A stretch of DNA of 64,000 nt from Bacteroidia bacterium (GCA_030432655.1 JAUILA010000022.1:1-64000); one strand, 5' to 3'; positions 41,639 to 50,982 are shown, counted from the first letter of the stretch. Notes: a model not told the origin generated them from the letters alone. Numbers and translations: made by a program.

Positions 41639-41770
41639 ATGGGTTTTCTATCACTTGTTCTGGTACTGGTTTTATTTGTTCTGGCCATTCTCTCTCCTAA
41701 GCTTTTCCCTAATAAAATGGTCAGTGACAACAAACATGACGTAGACGGATCTACCCGAGAAAAGCAGTAG
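41639..41770 (+). CDS. Possible 43-residue single-pass membrane protein
   Basis: A short reading frame whose product has one hydrophobic helix, LVLVLVLFVLAILSP (about residues 6-20), and a short polar tail. It is preceded by a TAnnTTTG element with a leader of about 12 nt. Its last 20 bp overlap the end of the ridA-like gene on the other strand. Evidence is the promoter, ATG and coherent membrane topology; there is no family match. Confidence 0.4.
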   Translation: MGFLSLVLVLVLFVLAILSPKLFPNKMVSDNKHDVDGSTREKQ

Positions 41771-42137
41771 CCTCTATTTCGATCATAAATGCCGGATCTA
41801 TCAGACCGGACACTTCCACCATGGAAGTTGCCGGTTGAATTCCAGCAAAAAACCGGCCATGCTCGGTAGCCGCTTCTTCCCATCTTGTTATATCCGTCAC
41901 AAACATTCTCGTTCGAATTACATCTTTCCTGGATGCATCCAGGGAAGTCAGGCTTTCCTCAATAATTTCCAGGATTCGACGTGTTTGCAGTTTTATATCT
42001 CCCACGCCATATGGCTCCCCGTTTTTCAGTGATACGGTGCCTGACACTTCGATCAGGGAACCTACTTTGACGGCACGCGAATAGCCAACAATTGGCTCCC
42101 ACTTTGCGCCAGTCAAATGATTTTTGCGTTTGGACAT
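41751..42137 (-). CDS. RidA-family protein
   Basis: A 128-residue protein of the RidA/YjgF family, enzymes that hydrolyse reactive enamine/imine intermediates. It shows YSRAVKVGSLIEVSGTVSL, a central QTRRILEIIEESL helix, RKDVIRTRMFVTDITRW with the conserved Arg, and ATSMVEVSGLIDPAFMIEIE with a family-typical C-terminal Glu. It belongs to a RidA subgroup rather than the archetype, since the catalytic loop differs. Single gene, divergent from the LOG gene. Confidence 0.92.
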   Translation of the reverse strand: MSKRKNHLTGAKWEPIVGYSRAVKVGSLIEVSGTVSLKNGEPYGVGDIKLQTRRILEIIEESLTSLDASRKDVIRTRMFVTDITRWEEAATEHGRFFAGIQPATSMVEVSGLIDPAFMIEIEATAFLG

Positions 42138-42180
42138 ATTTATTTAAATATACGTAGCTTTAAAAAATACGTGGCTATTT

Positions 42181-42756
42181 ATGACGAATATATGTGTCTT
42201 TTGCGGATCTTCCACCGGAAACCGTCCTGAATACAGGGAAAATGCAGAAAAATTGGGCAGGCTGCTGGCGCAGAATGACTGCCAGCTTATTTACGGTGGT
42301 GGCAAACTGGGCCTGATGGGTAGAATCGCCCAATCGGTCCTGGATGCCGGAGGAAAAGTTACCGGGGTTATCCCTGAATTTATGATGCCCAGGGAAGTAG
42401 CACATGAAGGTCTCACTCAAATGATCATCACGGAAAGTATGCATTCCCGTAAGGCAGAAATGGCGCGACGGTCGGACGGATTTGTGGTAATGCCGGGAGG
42501 ATTTGGAACCCTCGATGAAATGGCCGAAATTCTCACCTGGAACCAGCTTGGAATAATCCAGAAGCCGGTAGTACTTCTGAATACCAAAGCATATTTCAAG
42601 CCATTGATTTCCATGATAGACCATATGAAATCAGAGGGGTTTTTAAGGAACTCCGCGGCACTGCATATCGTTTCAACACCGGATGAAGTTATTCCGGCCA
42701 TAATCAATTATCAGTCCAGCGAACAGAATATCTGGGATCACCTGGACAAGACCTGA
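42181..42756 (+). CDS. LOG-family protein (TIGR00730 Rossmann)
   Basis: A 191-residue protein with the family signature PGGFGTLDEMAEILTW at about residues 100-115 (PGGxGTxxE), an N-terminal VFCGSSTGNRPEY and YGGGKLGLMG. LOG proteins remove the ribose-phosphate from cytokinin or AMP-like nucleotides; in bacteria the physiological role is mostly unclear. Start ATG 42181 is 43 bp from the divergent RidA start. Confidence 0.94.
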   Translation: MTNICVFCGSSTGNRPEYRENAEKLGRLLAQNDCQLIYGGGKLGLMGRIAQSVLDAGGKVTGVIPEFMMPREVAHEGLTQMIITESMHSRKAEMARRSDGFVVMPGGFGTLDEMAEILTWNQLGIIQKPVVLLNTKAYFKPLISMIDHMKSEGFLRNSAALHIVSTPDEVIPAIINYQSSEQNIWDHLDKT

Positions 42757-42869
42757 ACAAAGAACCTTTGCCCGTTAAAATCGTTCAGATTTTTTGATGG
42801 CACAAGGGCCGGAATCCCGGCATTTTACTTAATTTATAAGGTAGCAACCGGCGTTTTCGCCTAAAGCAA

Positions 42870-44102
42870 TTGTTGAAAACACTATTTTTCATACTAACCA
42901 TTATTGTCAGTATAAGCTCCTCCAAAGCTCAAATTCTTGGCTTTCAACTTGATAACAATGCCAAAAAAGTTGAAATCCCTTTTGAGATATACAATAACCT
43001 GATTGTGATCCCCGTGGTGATCAATGACAGGCTTCCATTGAAATTCGTGCTTGATACCGGCGTACGAACGTCGATTCTTACCGAAAAAGCCTATGCCAGC
43101 CTGATCGGACTCAGTTTTACCAAAGAATATACTATTGGTGGCCTGGGTGAAGGACGCTATATCAAAGCCTATATTTCAAACAATATTTCACTGAAACTGC
43201 CCGGGGTCAGCGGAAGGGGACATTCACTGCTGGTACTGGATGAGGATTACCTGGAACTCAGGAATTACCTTGGCGCTGAAGTAAGCGGGGTCCTGGGTTA
43301 TGAATTATTCAGCCGGTTTATTGTCAAAATTGACTACGACCGCAAACAGCTAACACTTTATAAACCGGAACGTTTCAGGGCAAGGCGATCATGGCTTACG
43401 ATTCCTATGTCTGTGGAAGATACAAAGCCCTATGTATACGGAAAAGCCATGTACTACGGAGGCAAGGAAGTGGATGTGAAATTGCTAGTGGATACCGGCG
43501 CCAGTCATGGATTAATTCTTTACGCGGATTCAAGCGAGCATGTTACAATTCCTGAGAAACACATTCAGACATCGGTCGGGAGGGGGCTTGCAGGTCGGCT
43601 GGAAGGACGTCTCGGAAGGCTTAGGGCATTCCAGATGGGCGGCGCGTGCTGGGAAGATATTGTGACCACTTTCCCGGAAAGTGACCCCTGGATGGACAGC
43701 CTGATGATGAGTACAATCGACCGGGACGGATCGATCGGCGGTGACCTTCTCTCACGCTTCCGGGTCATCTTTAATTTTCCGCTCGAAGAAATGTATGTCA
43801 AAAAAGGGCGTACCTTCCGCAAAGATTTTACTTACAACCTCAGCGGCATCACGGTCAAGGCAATCGGCAGTGAACTGAATACGTACGAAGTTGTTGAAGT
43901 CAGGGAGAATAGTGTGGCTGAAGAGGCAGATATCAGAGTCGGGGACCGGATCGTCAGTATCAATGGCAGAAATGCCGCAGATGTTTCGATGGATTACGTC
44001 ATAGGTTTGCTTAATTCCAAACCGAAACAGACACTCCGGCTGAAGTTACTACGCGATGAGGAGGAAATTTCGAAGCGTATTGAGTTAAGAATGGAAATTT
44101 GA
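42870..44102 (+). CDS. Retropepsin-like aspartyl protease with PDZ domain
   Basis: A 410-residue exported protein with signal peptide MLKTLFFILTIIVSISSSKA. Two aspartyl protease motifs are visible: FVLDTGVRTSILTE (catalytic Asp at residue 62) and LLVDTGASHGL around residue 205. The C-terminal 90 residues are a PDZ domain (VRENSVAEEADIRVGDRIVS, then INGRNAADVSM). Start is TTG at 42870; no ATG lies near enough to keep the signal peptide. Its target is unknown. It precedes the type III PKS locus by 38 bp but is probably separate. Confidence 0.85.
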   Translation: MLKTLFFILTIIVSISSSKAQILGFQLDNNAKKVEIPFEIYNNLIVIPVVINDRLPLKFVLDTGVRTSILTEKAYASLIGLSFTKEYTIGGLGEGRYIKAYISNNISLKLPGVSGRGHSLLVLDEDYLELRNYLGAEVSGVLGYELFSRFIVKIDYDRKQLTLYKPERFRARRSWLTIPMSVEDTKPYVYGKAMYYGGKEVDVKLLVDTGASHGLILYADSSEHVTIPEKHIQTSVGRGLAGRLEGRLGRLRAFQMGGACWEDIVTTFPESDPWMDSLMMSTIDRDGSIGGDLLSRFRVIFNFPLEEMYVKKGRTFRKDFTYNLSGITVKAIGSELNTYEVVEVRENSVAEEADIRVGDRIVSINGRNAADVSMDYVIGLLNSKPKQTLRLKLLRDEEEISKRIELRMEI

Positions 44103-44140
44103 CCAGCCGGCAGCCAAACTGAGCAAATTGAATCTATAGC

Positions 44141-45256
44141 ATGGAGATCATAGTCATTGGCGGGGGTATGGCGGGACTAACAACCGCTGTTTTGTTACAA
44201 CGTGCAGGCTGCGGGGTCACGCTGATAGAAAAAAACCAGTACCCGTTTCACCGGGTTTGCGGGGAATATGTTTCTAATGAGGTGATTCCTTTTCTTCAGA
44301 AAAATGATCTCTGGCCCGCCGATGTTGGTCCGGCCGCTATCTCAAAATTCCACCTGAGCGATACTGAAGGCAATGATTTTACCATGCCCCTTGATCTGGG
44401 CGGATTTGGGATCAGCCGGTATGCATTCGATCAGTTTATGCTCCAAAAAGCCCGGAATGCCGGTGTCAGTATTCTGGATAACACCCGCGTGGAATCAATA
44501 GAATTTACTAATGATAAATTCCGGGTGGAAACCCGTTCGGAAACAATGCATGCTGCTGTTGTGATCGGCGCATATGGTAAACGATCCCACCTGGACAAAC
44601 ACCTCAACCGGTCCTTCATGAACCGGCGTTCGCCTTACCTGGGTGTTAAATACCACGTTCGAAATGCGCCGGGAGATATAGATACCGTTGCCCTCCATAA
44701 TTTTAAAGGCGGCTATTGCGGACTCAACGCGGTTGAAAACGACACCTTTAACCTCTGTTACCTCAGCCACCGGGACAATCTCAGGAAATACAAGGATGTC
44801 CGGAAAATGGAGGAAAAAATACTGTATGCCAACCCGCTTCTTAAGAAAATCTTTACTGAAAGTGAGCACTTATGGGAGAATCCGCTGGTGATAAATGAAA
44901 TTTCATTTGAAACAAAAGATCCGGTTGTAAGCCACGTATTAATGTGCGGAGATGCGGCCGGAATGATCACTCCACTTTGCGGCAACGGGATCGCCATGGC
45001 TATTCATTCGGCCAAGCTACTTTCCGATACGATCCTCAACAATCTCAGCAACGCTTCGTTTGACCGGCAGAAACTCGAACAGGAATACACCAAAGCCTGG
45101 CGCAGGAAATTTGCATTTCGCTTATCCTCCGGCAGGAAGATCCAGCGCCTTTTCGGAAGGCCCTTTTTTTCCAATCTCGCCGTTCATGTCGGATCGATAT
45201 CCAGGCCTGTCGCAAGATACCTGATGAGCAAAACACATGGCGAGCCTTTCAAATAA
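44141..45256 (+). CDS. FAD-dependent oxidoreductase (geranylgeranyl reductase/hydroxylase-like)
   Basis: A 371-residue flavoprotein. The N-terminal FAD motif is IIVIGGGMAGLTTAVLLQRA, with IEKNQYPFHRVCGEYVSNEV after it. The second FAD motif is VLMCGDAAGMITPLCGNGIA, around residue 265. This is the pattern of geranylgeranyl reductases and related aromatic hydroxylases. It lies next to the UbiA, type III PKS and methyltransferase genes, so it likely hydroxylates or reduces the polyketide product. Convergent with the ubiA-like gene (stops 1 bp apart). Confidence 0.9.
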   Translation: MEIIVIGGGMAGLTTAVLLQRAGCGVTLIEKNQYPFHRVCGEYVSNEVIPFLQKNDLWPADVGPAAISKFHLSDTEGNDFTMPLDLGGFGISRYAFDQFMLQKARNAGVSILDNTRVESIEFTNDKFRVETRSETMHAAVVIGAYGKRSHLDKHLNRSFMNRRSPYLGVKYHVRNAPGDIDTVALHNFKGGYCGLNAVENDTFNLCYLSHRDNLRKYKDVRKMEEKILYANPLLKKIFTESEHLWENPLVINEISFETKDPVVSHVLMCGDAAGMITPLCGNGIAMAIHSAKLLSDTILNNLSNASFDRQKLEQEYTKAWRRKFAFRLSSGRKIQRLFGRPFFSNLAVHVGSISRPVARYLMSKTHGEPFK

Positions 45257-45257
45257 T

Positions 45258-46151
45258 CTAAAGTTTAAGGGCGTCCAGTATATGTGTGTGATCCAGAAAG
45301 AAGTAGATAAAAAAAGCATTAAGACATAATGCCGATAAAAAATTAAGTGCCATGGTCCGGCCAAAATCAGCATTGCTACGATTCTTCCTTACCTGTAGGT
45401 ACCAGTAAAGAAAAAACAGGAGTACCGGAGAAAGGGCAAGCAGGAAAATCCATGCGTATTTCGATGAAAAATTCTCCGTGAAATACCAGCAAAACATCAG
45501 GACCCCTGCCATAAAGAAAACCGCTGTGAAATGAAACGTACCAAGAATCCCCAATTTAATACTTAGGGTATTATCACCTCTCCGGCTGTCTTCCCCATGC
45601 TGATACACCTGGGTCATCGGATAGGATCCCCACAGGATCATGGATGTCAGGAAAGCCGGAACCAGCACGTGAGGCTTCCACAGGACGTAGAACGGGAAAT
45701 CATTCAGACCGAGATACGCCATAAGAAAAGTGAAAAGTCCCTGAAACAACCCGGCGATAAACCAGCTCCACCAGGCATACTTTTTAAGCCGTATGGAAGG
45801 ATGGCTGTAGGCTTTTGATACCAGCCCGTAAACAAACAGCATCAGGGTAAATTCCCAGCTGATCAGGCTGCCCAGCAAAAGGGCCAGCAGGTCAAAAATC
45901 AGTGCCGTATAATAAAGTCCTTTCGTCACTTTCGGCGGATTCTTAAGTCCGCCAATACTTTCTTCATCTTTATCAAAATAGCTGTTGTAGCCATTTGAAG
46001 CAGGATATAAAAATAAATGCAGCGCTGCAAAAACAATCAGCAACCGGGATTCATTAAGATTAGGGGTCAGCGAAACTGCAAACAGAAAAACCGGTAGCAG
46101 AAAAAACGAGAAGGGGATTCTGAGATGTAGCCACGTCGATCTTTTAAACAT
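45258..46151 (-). CDS. UbiA-family prenyltransferase
   Basis: A 297-residue polytopic membrane protein. The first Asp-rich motif is NGYNSYFDKDEESIGG at about residues 53-68, and the second is YQHGEDSRRGDNTLSI at about 179-194. Both are needed for Mg-diphosphate binding in UbiA enzymes. About eight or nine hydrophobic helices follow the usual spacing. It probably attaches an isoprenoid chain to a phenolic acceptor. It is divergent from the type III PKS with 50 bp between the starts, so it shares the promoter region. Confidence 0.9.
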   Translation of the reverse strand: MFKRSTWLHLRIPFSFFLLPVFLFAVSLTPNLNESRLLIVFAALHLFLYPASNGYNSYFDKDEESIGGLKNPPKVTKGLYYTALIFDLLALLLGSLISWEFTLMLFVYGLVSKAYSHPSIRLKKYAWWSWFIAGLFQGLFTFLMAYLGLNDFPFYVLWKPHVLVPAFLTSMILWGSYPMTQVYQHGEDSRRGDNTLSIKLGILGTFHFTAVFFMAGVLMFCWYFTENFSSKYAWIFLLALSPVLLFFLYWYLQVRKNRSNADFGRTMALNFLSALCLNAFFIYFFLDHTHILDALKL

Positions 46152-46201
46152 TCACCTGCAATTTACCGCTGAAGATATCAAAATTTACCTATTATTAATA
46201 A

Positions 46202-47299
46202 ATGAATCCCTCCATCACGGCTATTGGCACCGCTGTTCCCAGGCACAGGATTGAACAAAAAGATGTCCTTAAGTTCATGATCCGGGCCCATGGGCTGGAG
46301 GAGGCTGAAGCAAAGCGGCTCGAGCTCCTCTACAGGGCATCCGGTATCCGTCACAGGTACTCCGTTCTGTCTGATTTTCAAAAAGCAGGTGATTTTACAT
46401 TTTTCCCGGATAATGAAAACATGGAACCGTTTCCATCTACCAGTAAACGCCAGGAAAAATACAGAAACGAAGTCCTGCTACTCAGTGTTCAGTCAGCAGA
46501 AAAATGCCTGGCTCATTCTTCCGTCAAGAGGGAAGAGATCACGCATCTGGTTACCGTCAGCTGTACCGGCCTGTATGCACCCGGACTTGATATTGAACTT
46601 GTGTACAAGCTGGGCCTGCGCCCCGATGTTCAGCGAACGGGTATTAATTTTATGGGATGTTACGCAGCATTCAATGCCCTTCGTGTGGCTCGTTCTTTTG
46701 TCGCGGAAGATCCGCAAGCCCGGGTGCTTGTGGTCTGTACGGAATTATGCAGCATCCATTTTCAGAAGGAGCCGAGCGAAGATAACCTCCTCGCAAATGC
46801 CCTGTTCGGAGATGGGTCGGCCGCTCTTATTGTTGAAGCCCAACCCGGCGATAAACTGTCATTGGAAATGGTCCGCTCAAAATGCACACTGGCACCCAGC
46901 GGAATTAATGAAATGGCGTGGGATGTAGGGGATACGGGATTTGAGATGAGGCTGTCGGCGTATGTCCCGAATATCATTCAAAGCGGTATCAGCCAGCTTA
47001 TGGATGACCTCACAAGGGACCGTCGTGAGCCGTTTGATTATTATGCGGTGCACCCGGGAGGAAAAAGAATTCTTCAGGTAGTGGAAAAACAGTTATCCAT
47101 TCCGCGTGAGAGAAATATACATTCCTGGAATGTCCTCAGGAATTATGGCAATATGTCCTCATCCACGATCCTGTTTGTGTTTCAGGAAATCCTTAAGCAC
47201 GTCGGTCAAAAGGACCATGGCAAAGAAATTCTCTCATTTGCTTTTGGACCAGGACTCACCATGGAAAGCCTGATTCTCACTATACACAATGGATCATGA
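46202..47299 (+). CDS. Type III polyketide synthase
   Basis: A 365-residue chalcone/stilbene-synthase-family enzyme that condenses malonyl-CoA onto an acyl starter. The catalytic triad is complete: Cys153 in INFMGCYAAFNAL, His284 in YYAVHPGGKRIL, and Asn317 in LRNYGNMSSSTILF. The C-terminal GFGPG-like loop appears as FAFGPGLTMES. It is followed by the methyltransferase with a 4-bp ATGA overlap and is divergent from the UbiA gene. Product type (alkylresorcinol, pyrone or another phenol) cannot be read from the sequence. Confidence 0.94.
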   Translation: MNPSITAIGTAVPRHRIEQKDVLKFMIRAHGLEEAEAKRLELLYRASGIRHRYSVLSDFQKAGDFTFFPDNENMEPFPSTSKRQEKYRNEVLLLSVQSAEKCLAHSSVKREEITHLVTVSCTGLYAPGLDIELVYKLGLRPDVQRTGINFMGCYAAFNALRVARSFVAEDPQARVLVVCTELCSIHFQKEPSEDNLLANALFGDGSAALIVEAQPGDKLSLEMVRSKCTLAPSGINEMAWDVGDTGFEMRLSAYVPNIIQSGISQLMDDLTRDRREPFDYYAVHPGGKRILQVVEKQLSIPRERNIHSWNVLRNYGNMSSSTILFVFQEILKHVGQKDHGKEILSFAFGPGLTMESLILTIHNGS

Positions 47300-48006
47300 C
47301 CAGCCGGTATCAGTATCGGTCACAGGAGATTGAATTAATGGATGACCTGTCCAGTTCAGGCGCCGTGATCGAACAGACCTTACGCGAACTCAACACAATC
47401 AATAAATGGCTGGGGGGTGACCATGTGACAATTGATGGCCTGAAAAAATTACTTTATGGAAGAAACCCGGACCAGCCGGTACACATCCTGGACATCGGAT
47501 GCGGTGGCGGGGATATCCTGAAAAAGATTTGCCTGTGGGCCCGAAAGAATTCAGTGAAAATCAGCCTGACCGGGGTTGACGCAAACCCCAATATCATTGC
47601 TTATGCGCAGGAGAATACCCGGGAGTTTCCCGAAATTTCCTACAGGGCCGTAAACATCTTTTCCGACGAATTCAGAGCTATTCAATGCGATGTGGTTACT
47701 GCCACCTTATTCACCCATCATTTCACGTCAGAAGAGCTTGCCAGTCTCTTTCGTCAGCTGAAGGACCAGGCCCGGATTGGCATGGTCATTAATGACCTTC
47801 ACCGCCACTGGTTTGCCTACCATTCAATCAAATGGCTCACTCACTGGTTTTCACGATCCGAAATGGTGCGTAACGATGCCGCCGTTTCCGTCCTGCGGTC
47901 TTTCAGGAAACCGGAGCTGGCGGAGATCATGGAGGATTCATCCATCGACAAGTTTCAAATCAAATGGTTCTGGGCTTTTCGCTGGCAGTTACTGGCTTCC
48001 TGGTGA
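47296..48006 (+). CDS. SAM-dependent methyltransferase of the type III PKS locus
   Basis: A 236-residue class I methyltransferase. Motif I is HILDIGCGGGDILKKI at about residues 63-78, with the acidic GVDANPNIIAYAQEN at about 93-107. Its start overlaps the PKS stop by 4 bp, so the two are translated together, which strongly links it to methylation of the polyketide. The stop abuts the stop of the convergent nitroreductase. Confidence 0.92.
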   Translation: MTSRYQYRSQEIELMDDLSSSGAVIEQTLRELNTINKWLGGDHVTIDGLKKLLYGRNPDQPVHILDIGCGGGDILKKICLWARKNSVKISLTGVDANPNIIAYAQENTREFPEISYRAVNIFSDEFRAIQCDVVTATLFTHHFTSEELASLFRQLKDQARIGMVINDLHRHWFAYHSIKWLTHWFSRSEMVRNDAAVSVLRSFRKPELAEIMEDSSIDKFQIKWFWAFRWQLLASW

Positions 48007-48576
48007 CTAGCGTTCCCACCGTACTTTATCTTCCATCCCGCTGCGCCTGCCTTCTGGCCATCGGTCTGATTTAGGCATTCCCAGATAAAGAAATCCCAAG
48101 AGCCTGTCTTCAGGTCCCCAACCAAAAAAATCATTCACTCCCTCGTAAAAAGTAATGCCTCCGGTACTCCAGTAACAACCGATCCGATGAGCCGAAGCAG
48201 TTAACCACATATTCTGTACTGCACACGCCACGGAGCATATCTCTTCCACTTCCGGAACTGATTCCCGTTCATCCCTGTGCATACCGATCGCAATGACATG
48301 GGAGCACTCCAAAGGTTTCTCCTGTAATTTCTTCTGCTTTGCCGGGTCGGCTTCGTCTCCTTCACGCTGCAGGTAGGCCTGTGCCTGAAAATCGCCAAGT
48401 TTCGCCAACCCGTCACCGGTAAATATCACAAACCTCCACGGTTCGGTCAGCCGGTGAGTAGGAGCCCAGCGCGCATTCTCCAGCATCTCTGAGACAATGC
48501 GGTCGTCCACTTTTTCCCCGCTGAACATATTCGTATAAATGGAGCGCCGTTCCCGTATTATTGTATTGTGGTCCAT
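48007..48576 (-). CDS. Nitroreductase-family protein
   Basis: A 189-residue FMN-binding protein. It begins MDHNTIIRERRSIYTNMFSG and shows ENARWAPTHRLTEPWRFVI (FMN-phosphate region), ACAVQNMWLTASAHRIGCYW and a late FLYLGMPK. These are the usual nitroreductase signatures. I chose the ATG at 48576 because the family starts there. Substrate is unknown. Confidence 0.9.
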   Translation of the reverse strand: MDHNTIIRERRSIYTNMFSGEKVDDRIVSEMLENARWAPTHRLTEPWRFVIFTGDGLAKLGDFQAQAYLQREGDEADPAKQKKLQEKPLECSHVIAIGMHRDERESVPEVEEICSVACAVQNMWLTASAHRIGCYWSTGGITFYEGVNDFFGWGPEDRLLGFLYLGMPKSDRWPEGRRSGMEDKVRWER

Positions 48577-48620
48577 AATTTGAAATCTGTAATTTAGACG
48601 TGAATTCAAATCTACGCGTA

Positions 48621-50348
48621 ATGAAGAAAATTCTCCCGGCCCTGCTGCTCCTTTCTTTTACCACTGCTTTGGCACAGATGCCTCAAACCACCTTTGAAAA
48701 GTCTGATGGAACGCAAACCGGCACCTATGAGGAAGTGATAACCTATTACAGGCAGCTGGCGGCTTCTTCCGTCAATGTCGAAATAAAGACCATGGGGCTT
48801 ACCGACAGCGGCGAGCCACTTCACCTGGTCACCATTGATCTTACCGGAGCACACGACCCTGCGGCCGCCCGGGAGAATAACAGGACGGTTATACTTATCA
48901 ATAACGGAATCCATCCGGGCGAACCGGATGGCATTGAAGCTTCCATGATGCTGGCCAGGGACTTGCTGGAACCGGACAACCAGGGTTTGCTGGAGAATGC
49001 ATTTCTGGCGATCATCCCGGTATACAATATTGGAGGTGCACTCAACCGCAACAGTACCTCGCGGGTAAATCAGTCCGGCCCGGAAGCCTACGGATTTCGC
49101 GGCAATGCCCGTAATTATGATCTGAACCGTGATTTTATTAAAGCGGATACCCGTAATGCCCGTTCTTTTCATGAAATCTATCACTGGCTGAAGCCGGACC
49201 TCTTTATTGATACCCACGTGAGCAATGGCGCGGATTACCAGTACAAAATTACCCACCTGGCAACGCAGCATAATAAGATAGGCGGAGCGATGGGCGAATA
49301 CATCTACAAAGAGTTTACCCCCGCACTGGAACAGAAAATGAATGAAAAGGATTTTCCCATCACCCCATATGTAAATGTTTTTAACAGAACGCCCGAAGAG
49401 CGTGGCTTTTCCCAGTTCCTGGACAATCCCCGGTATTCAACCGGCTATACAGCGCTTTTCAATACCCTGGGTTTTATGATTGAAACGCATATGCTGAAAC
49501 CATTTAACGATCGGGTGCTGGCCACTTATGCATTCCTTATGGCGTCTCTCGAACTGGCCAGGGATGATGGCGACATCATCAGGAGCCTTCACCGGGAGGT
49601 GCCGGTGCCCCGGCCCGGGGATGAGCATCCGGTTTCATGGACCACTGACATGGCACTGGCAGATACCATAACATTCCTGGGATATGAAGGATCAATGACG
49701 GAAAGTCAAGTCACGGGTCAGCAACGGCTGCTGTATGACCGGCAAAAGCCATTTGAAAAAGAAATTCCCTATTTCAACCATTTCAAGGCTAAGGAAACCA
49801 TTATAATTCCACGGGCCTACGTCATTCCCGGCGGCTGGCATGAGGTTATCAGTCTCCTTGAGGCAAACGATGTCAGCTTAATTGAAATCGAAGCTGATAC
49901 GACCATGAATCTGGAGGTCTATCATGTCGGCGAATATGAAACCAGCCGGCGCCCGTACGAAGGTCATTTTATGCATTCTTCAGTAATGCTGGAAAAACGG
50001 ATGGAGAATGTTGATTTACATGCCGGCGATCTGATCGCCTGGGTGAATCAGCCCTCCGGCAGATTCCTGGTGGAAACCCTGGAGCCGCAGGCGGCAGATT
50101 CATACTTCGCCTGGAATTTCTTTGACACTATCCTGCAGCAAAAAGAAGGATTCTCTCCGTATGTGTTTGAAGACCTCGCCCTGGATCTGCTGGAAAAAGA
50201 TGATGCCCTGCGCATAGCCTTTGAGGAAAAAAAGGAAAGCGATCCTGAATTTGCGGGAAATTGGTACGCCCAGCTAAACTATATTTACGAGCACTCCGAT
50301 TATAAGGAAAAAGCCCACCTTCGTTATCCCATTTACCGGCTGCCTTAG
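48621..50348 (+). CDS. Secreted M14-family zinc carboxypeptidase
   Basis: A 575-residue exported protein (signal peptide to about residue 19, TTALAQ). The M14 zinc site is seen as INNGIHPGEPDGIEASMML (HxxE, about residues 90-108). DLNRDFIKADTRNARSFHE follows, then DLFIDTHVSNGADYQYKITH containing the third zinc ligand His. About 300 extra C-terminal residues form an unrecognised beta-rich domain. Start ATG 48621 (MKKILPALLLL) chosen for the signal peptide. Confidence 0.88.
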   Translation: MKKILPALLLLSFTTALAQMPQTTFEKSDGTQTGTYEEVITYYRQLAASSVNVEIKTMGLTDSGEPLHLVTIDLTGAHDPAAARENNRTVILINNGIHPGEPDGIEASMMLARDLLEPDNQGLLENAFLAIIPVYNIGGALNRNSTSRVNQSGPEAYGFRGNARNYDLNRDFIKADTRNARSFHEIYHWLKPDLFIDTHVSNGADYQYKITHLATQHNKIGGAMGEYIYKEFTPALEQKMNEKDFPITPYVNVFNRTPEERGFSQFLDNPRYSTGYTALFNTLGFMIETHMLKPFNDRVLATYAFLMASLELARDDGDIIRSLHREVPVPRPGDEHPVSWTTDMALADTITFLGYEGSMTESQVTGQQRLLYDRQKPFEKEIPYFNHFKAKETIIIPRAYVIPGGWHEVISLLEANDVSLIEIEADTTMNLEVYHVGEYETSRRPYEGHFMHSSVMLEKRMENVDLHAGDLIAWVNQPSGRFLVETLEPQAADSYFAWNFFDTILQQKEGFSPYVFEDLALDLLEKDDALRIAFEEKKESDPEFAGNWYAQLNYIYEHSDYKEKAHLRYPIYRLP

Positions 50349-50361
50349 GGTTTTGCGATCC

Positions 50362-50637
50362 TGTCATCCCGCGGATCCACATCTGTCATCCCGGGGACAC
50401 GGACGAAGGACGTGTAACCCGAGATCCAGCAACTACGAAGACTACTTTTCATAGCCCCGGGATCCCCGGTCTCGCCAACGCTCACCGAGGATGACATGTA
50501 GAAGAGACACGACATTGCCCTTCCTGTCATCTCTGGGACACGGACGAAGGACGTGTAACCCGATATCCCGCAACTACGAAGACTACCTTTCATAGCCCCG
50601 GGATCCCCGTTCTAGCCGACGCTCGCCGGGGATGACA
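50362..50637. repeat. Two tandem 114-bp inverted-repeat-ended units plus a 5' fragment
   Basis: Unit 1 is 50384-50498 and unit 2 is 50525-50637. Both run from TGTCATC to GGATGACA, so unit 1 ends are perfect 8-bp inverted repeats. Internally they share GGACACGGACGAAGGACGTG, CAACTACGAAGACTAC and the GC-rich CATAGCCCCGGGATCCCC. They are about 90% alike by eye. A 19-bp fragment of the left end, TGTCATCCCGCGGATCCAC, precedes them at 50362-50380. They are not coding, though a minus-strand frame is open through them. Confidence 0.85.
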
Positions 50638-50682
50638 TGTTTGAAAACCTGATATGTCCGCCACAGCTACTATTATGAACCA

Positions 50683-50982
50683 ATGGGGAAAAACGGATAT
50701 GTCTATATCATGTCAAATCCAAGGAGAACGGTCCTGTACATAGGTGTCACAAGTAACCTTGAGAAACGGGTTTATGAGCATGTGAATCGACTTGGTTGTG
50801 GTTTTACCAGGAAATATAATTGCATCCATCTGATTTACTATGAAGTGTTCCAGGATATTCGTCCGGCTATCGAGAGAGAAAAAGAATTAAAGAAATATCA
50901 TAGAAAGTGGAAATTTGATCTGATAAGATCTGTCAATCCAGAACTGAAGGATTTGTCAAATGAGATAGGATGGTTTTCATAG
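50683..50982 (+). CDS. Small GIY-YIG endonuclease-domain protein
   Basis: A 99-residue single-domain nuclease. The GIY-YIG strands appear as YVYIM (residues 6-10) and VLYIG (17-21). The catalytic Arg29 is in NLEKRVYEH, and a conserved Glu lies in AIEREKELK. Family members cut DNA; in Bacteroidota, stand-alone copies are often near dispersed repeats. Its stop codon lies inside the right-hand half of the same repeat that occurs twice just upstream, so the gene and repeats move or evolve as one unit. Confidence 0.85.
   Translation: MGKNGYVYIMSNPRRTVLYIGVTSNLEKRVYEHVNRLGCGFTRKYNCIHLIYYEVFQDIRPAIEREKELKKYHRKWKFDLIRSVNPELKDLSNEIGWFS

Noticed and set aside
50345-50593. Minus-strand frame through the repeat units giving a repeated peptide
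   Set aside because: The repeated peptide follows from the DNA repeat itself, which explains the pattern without a gene.
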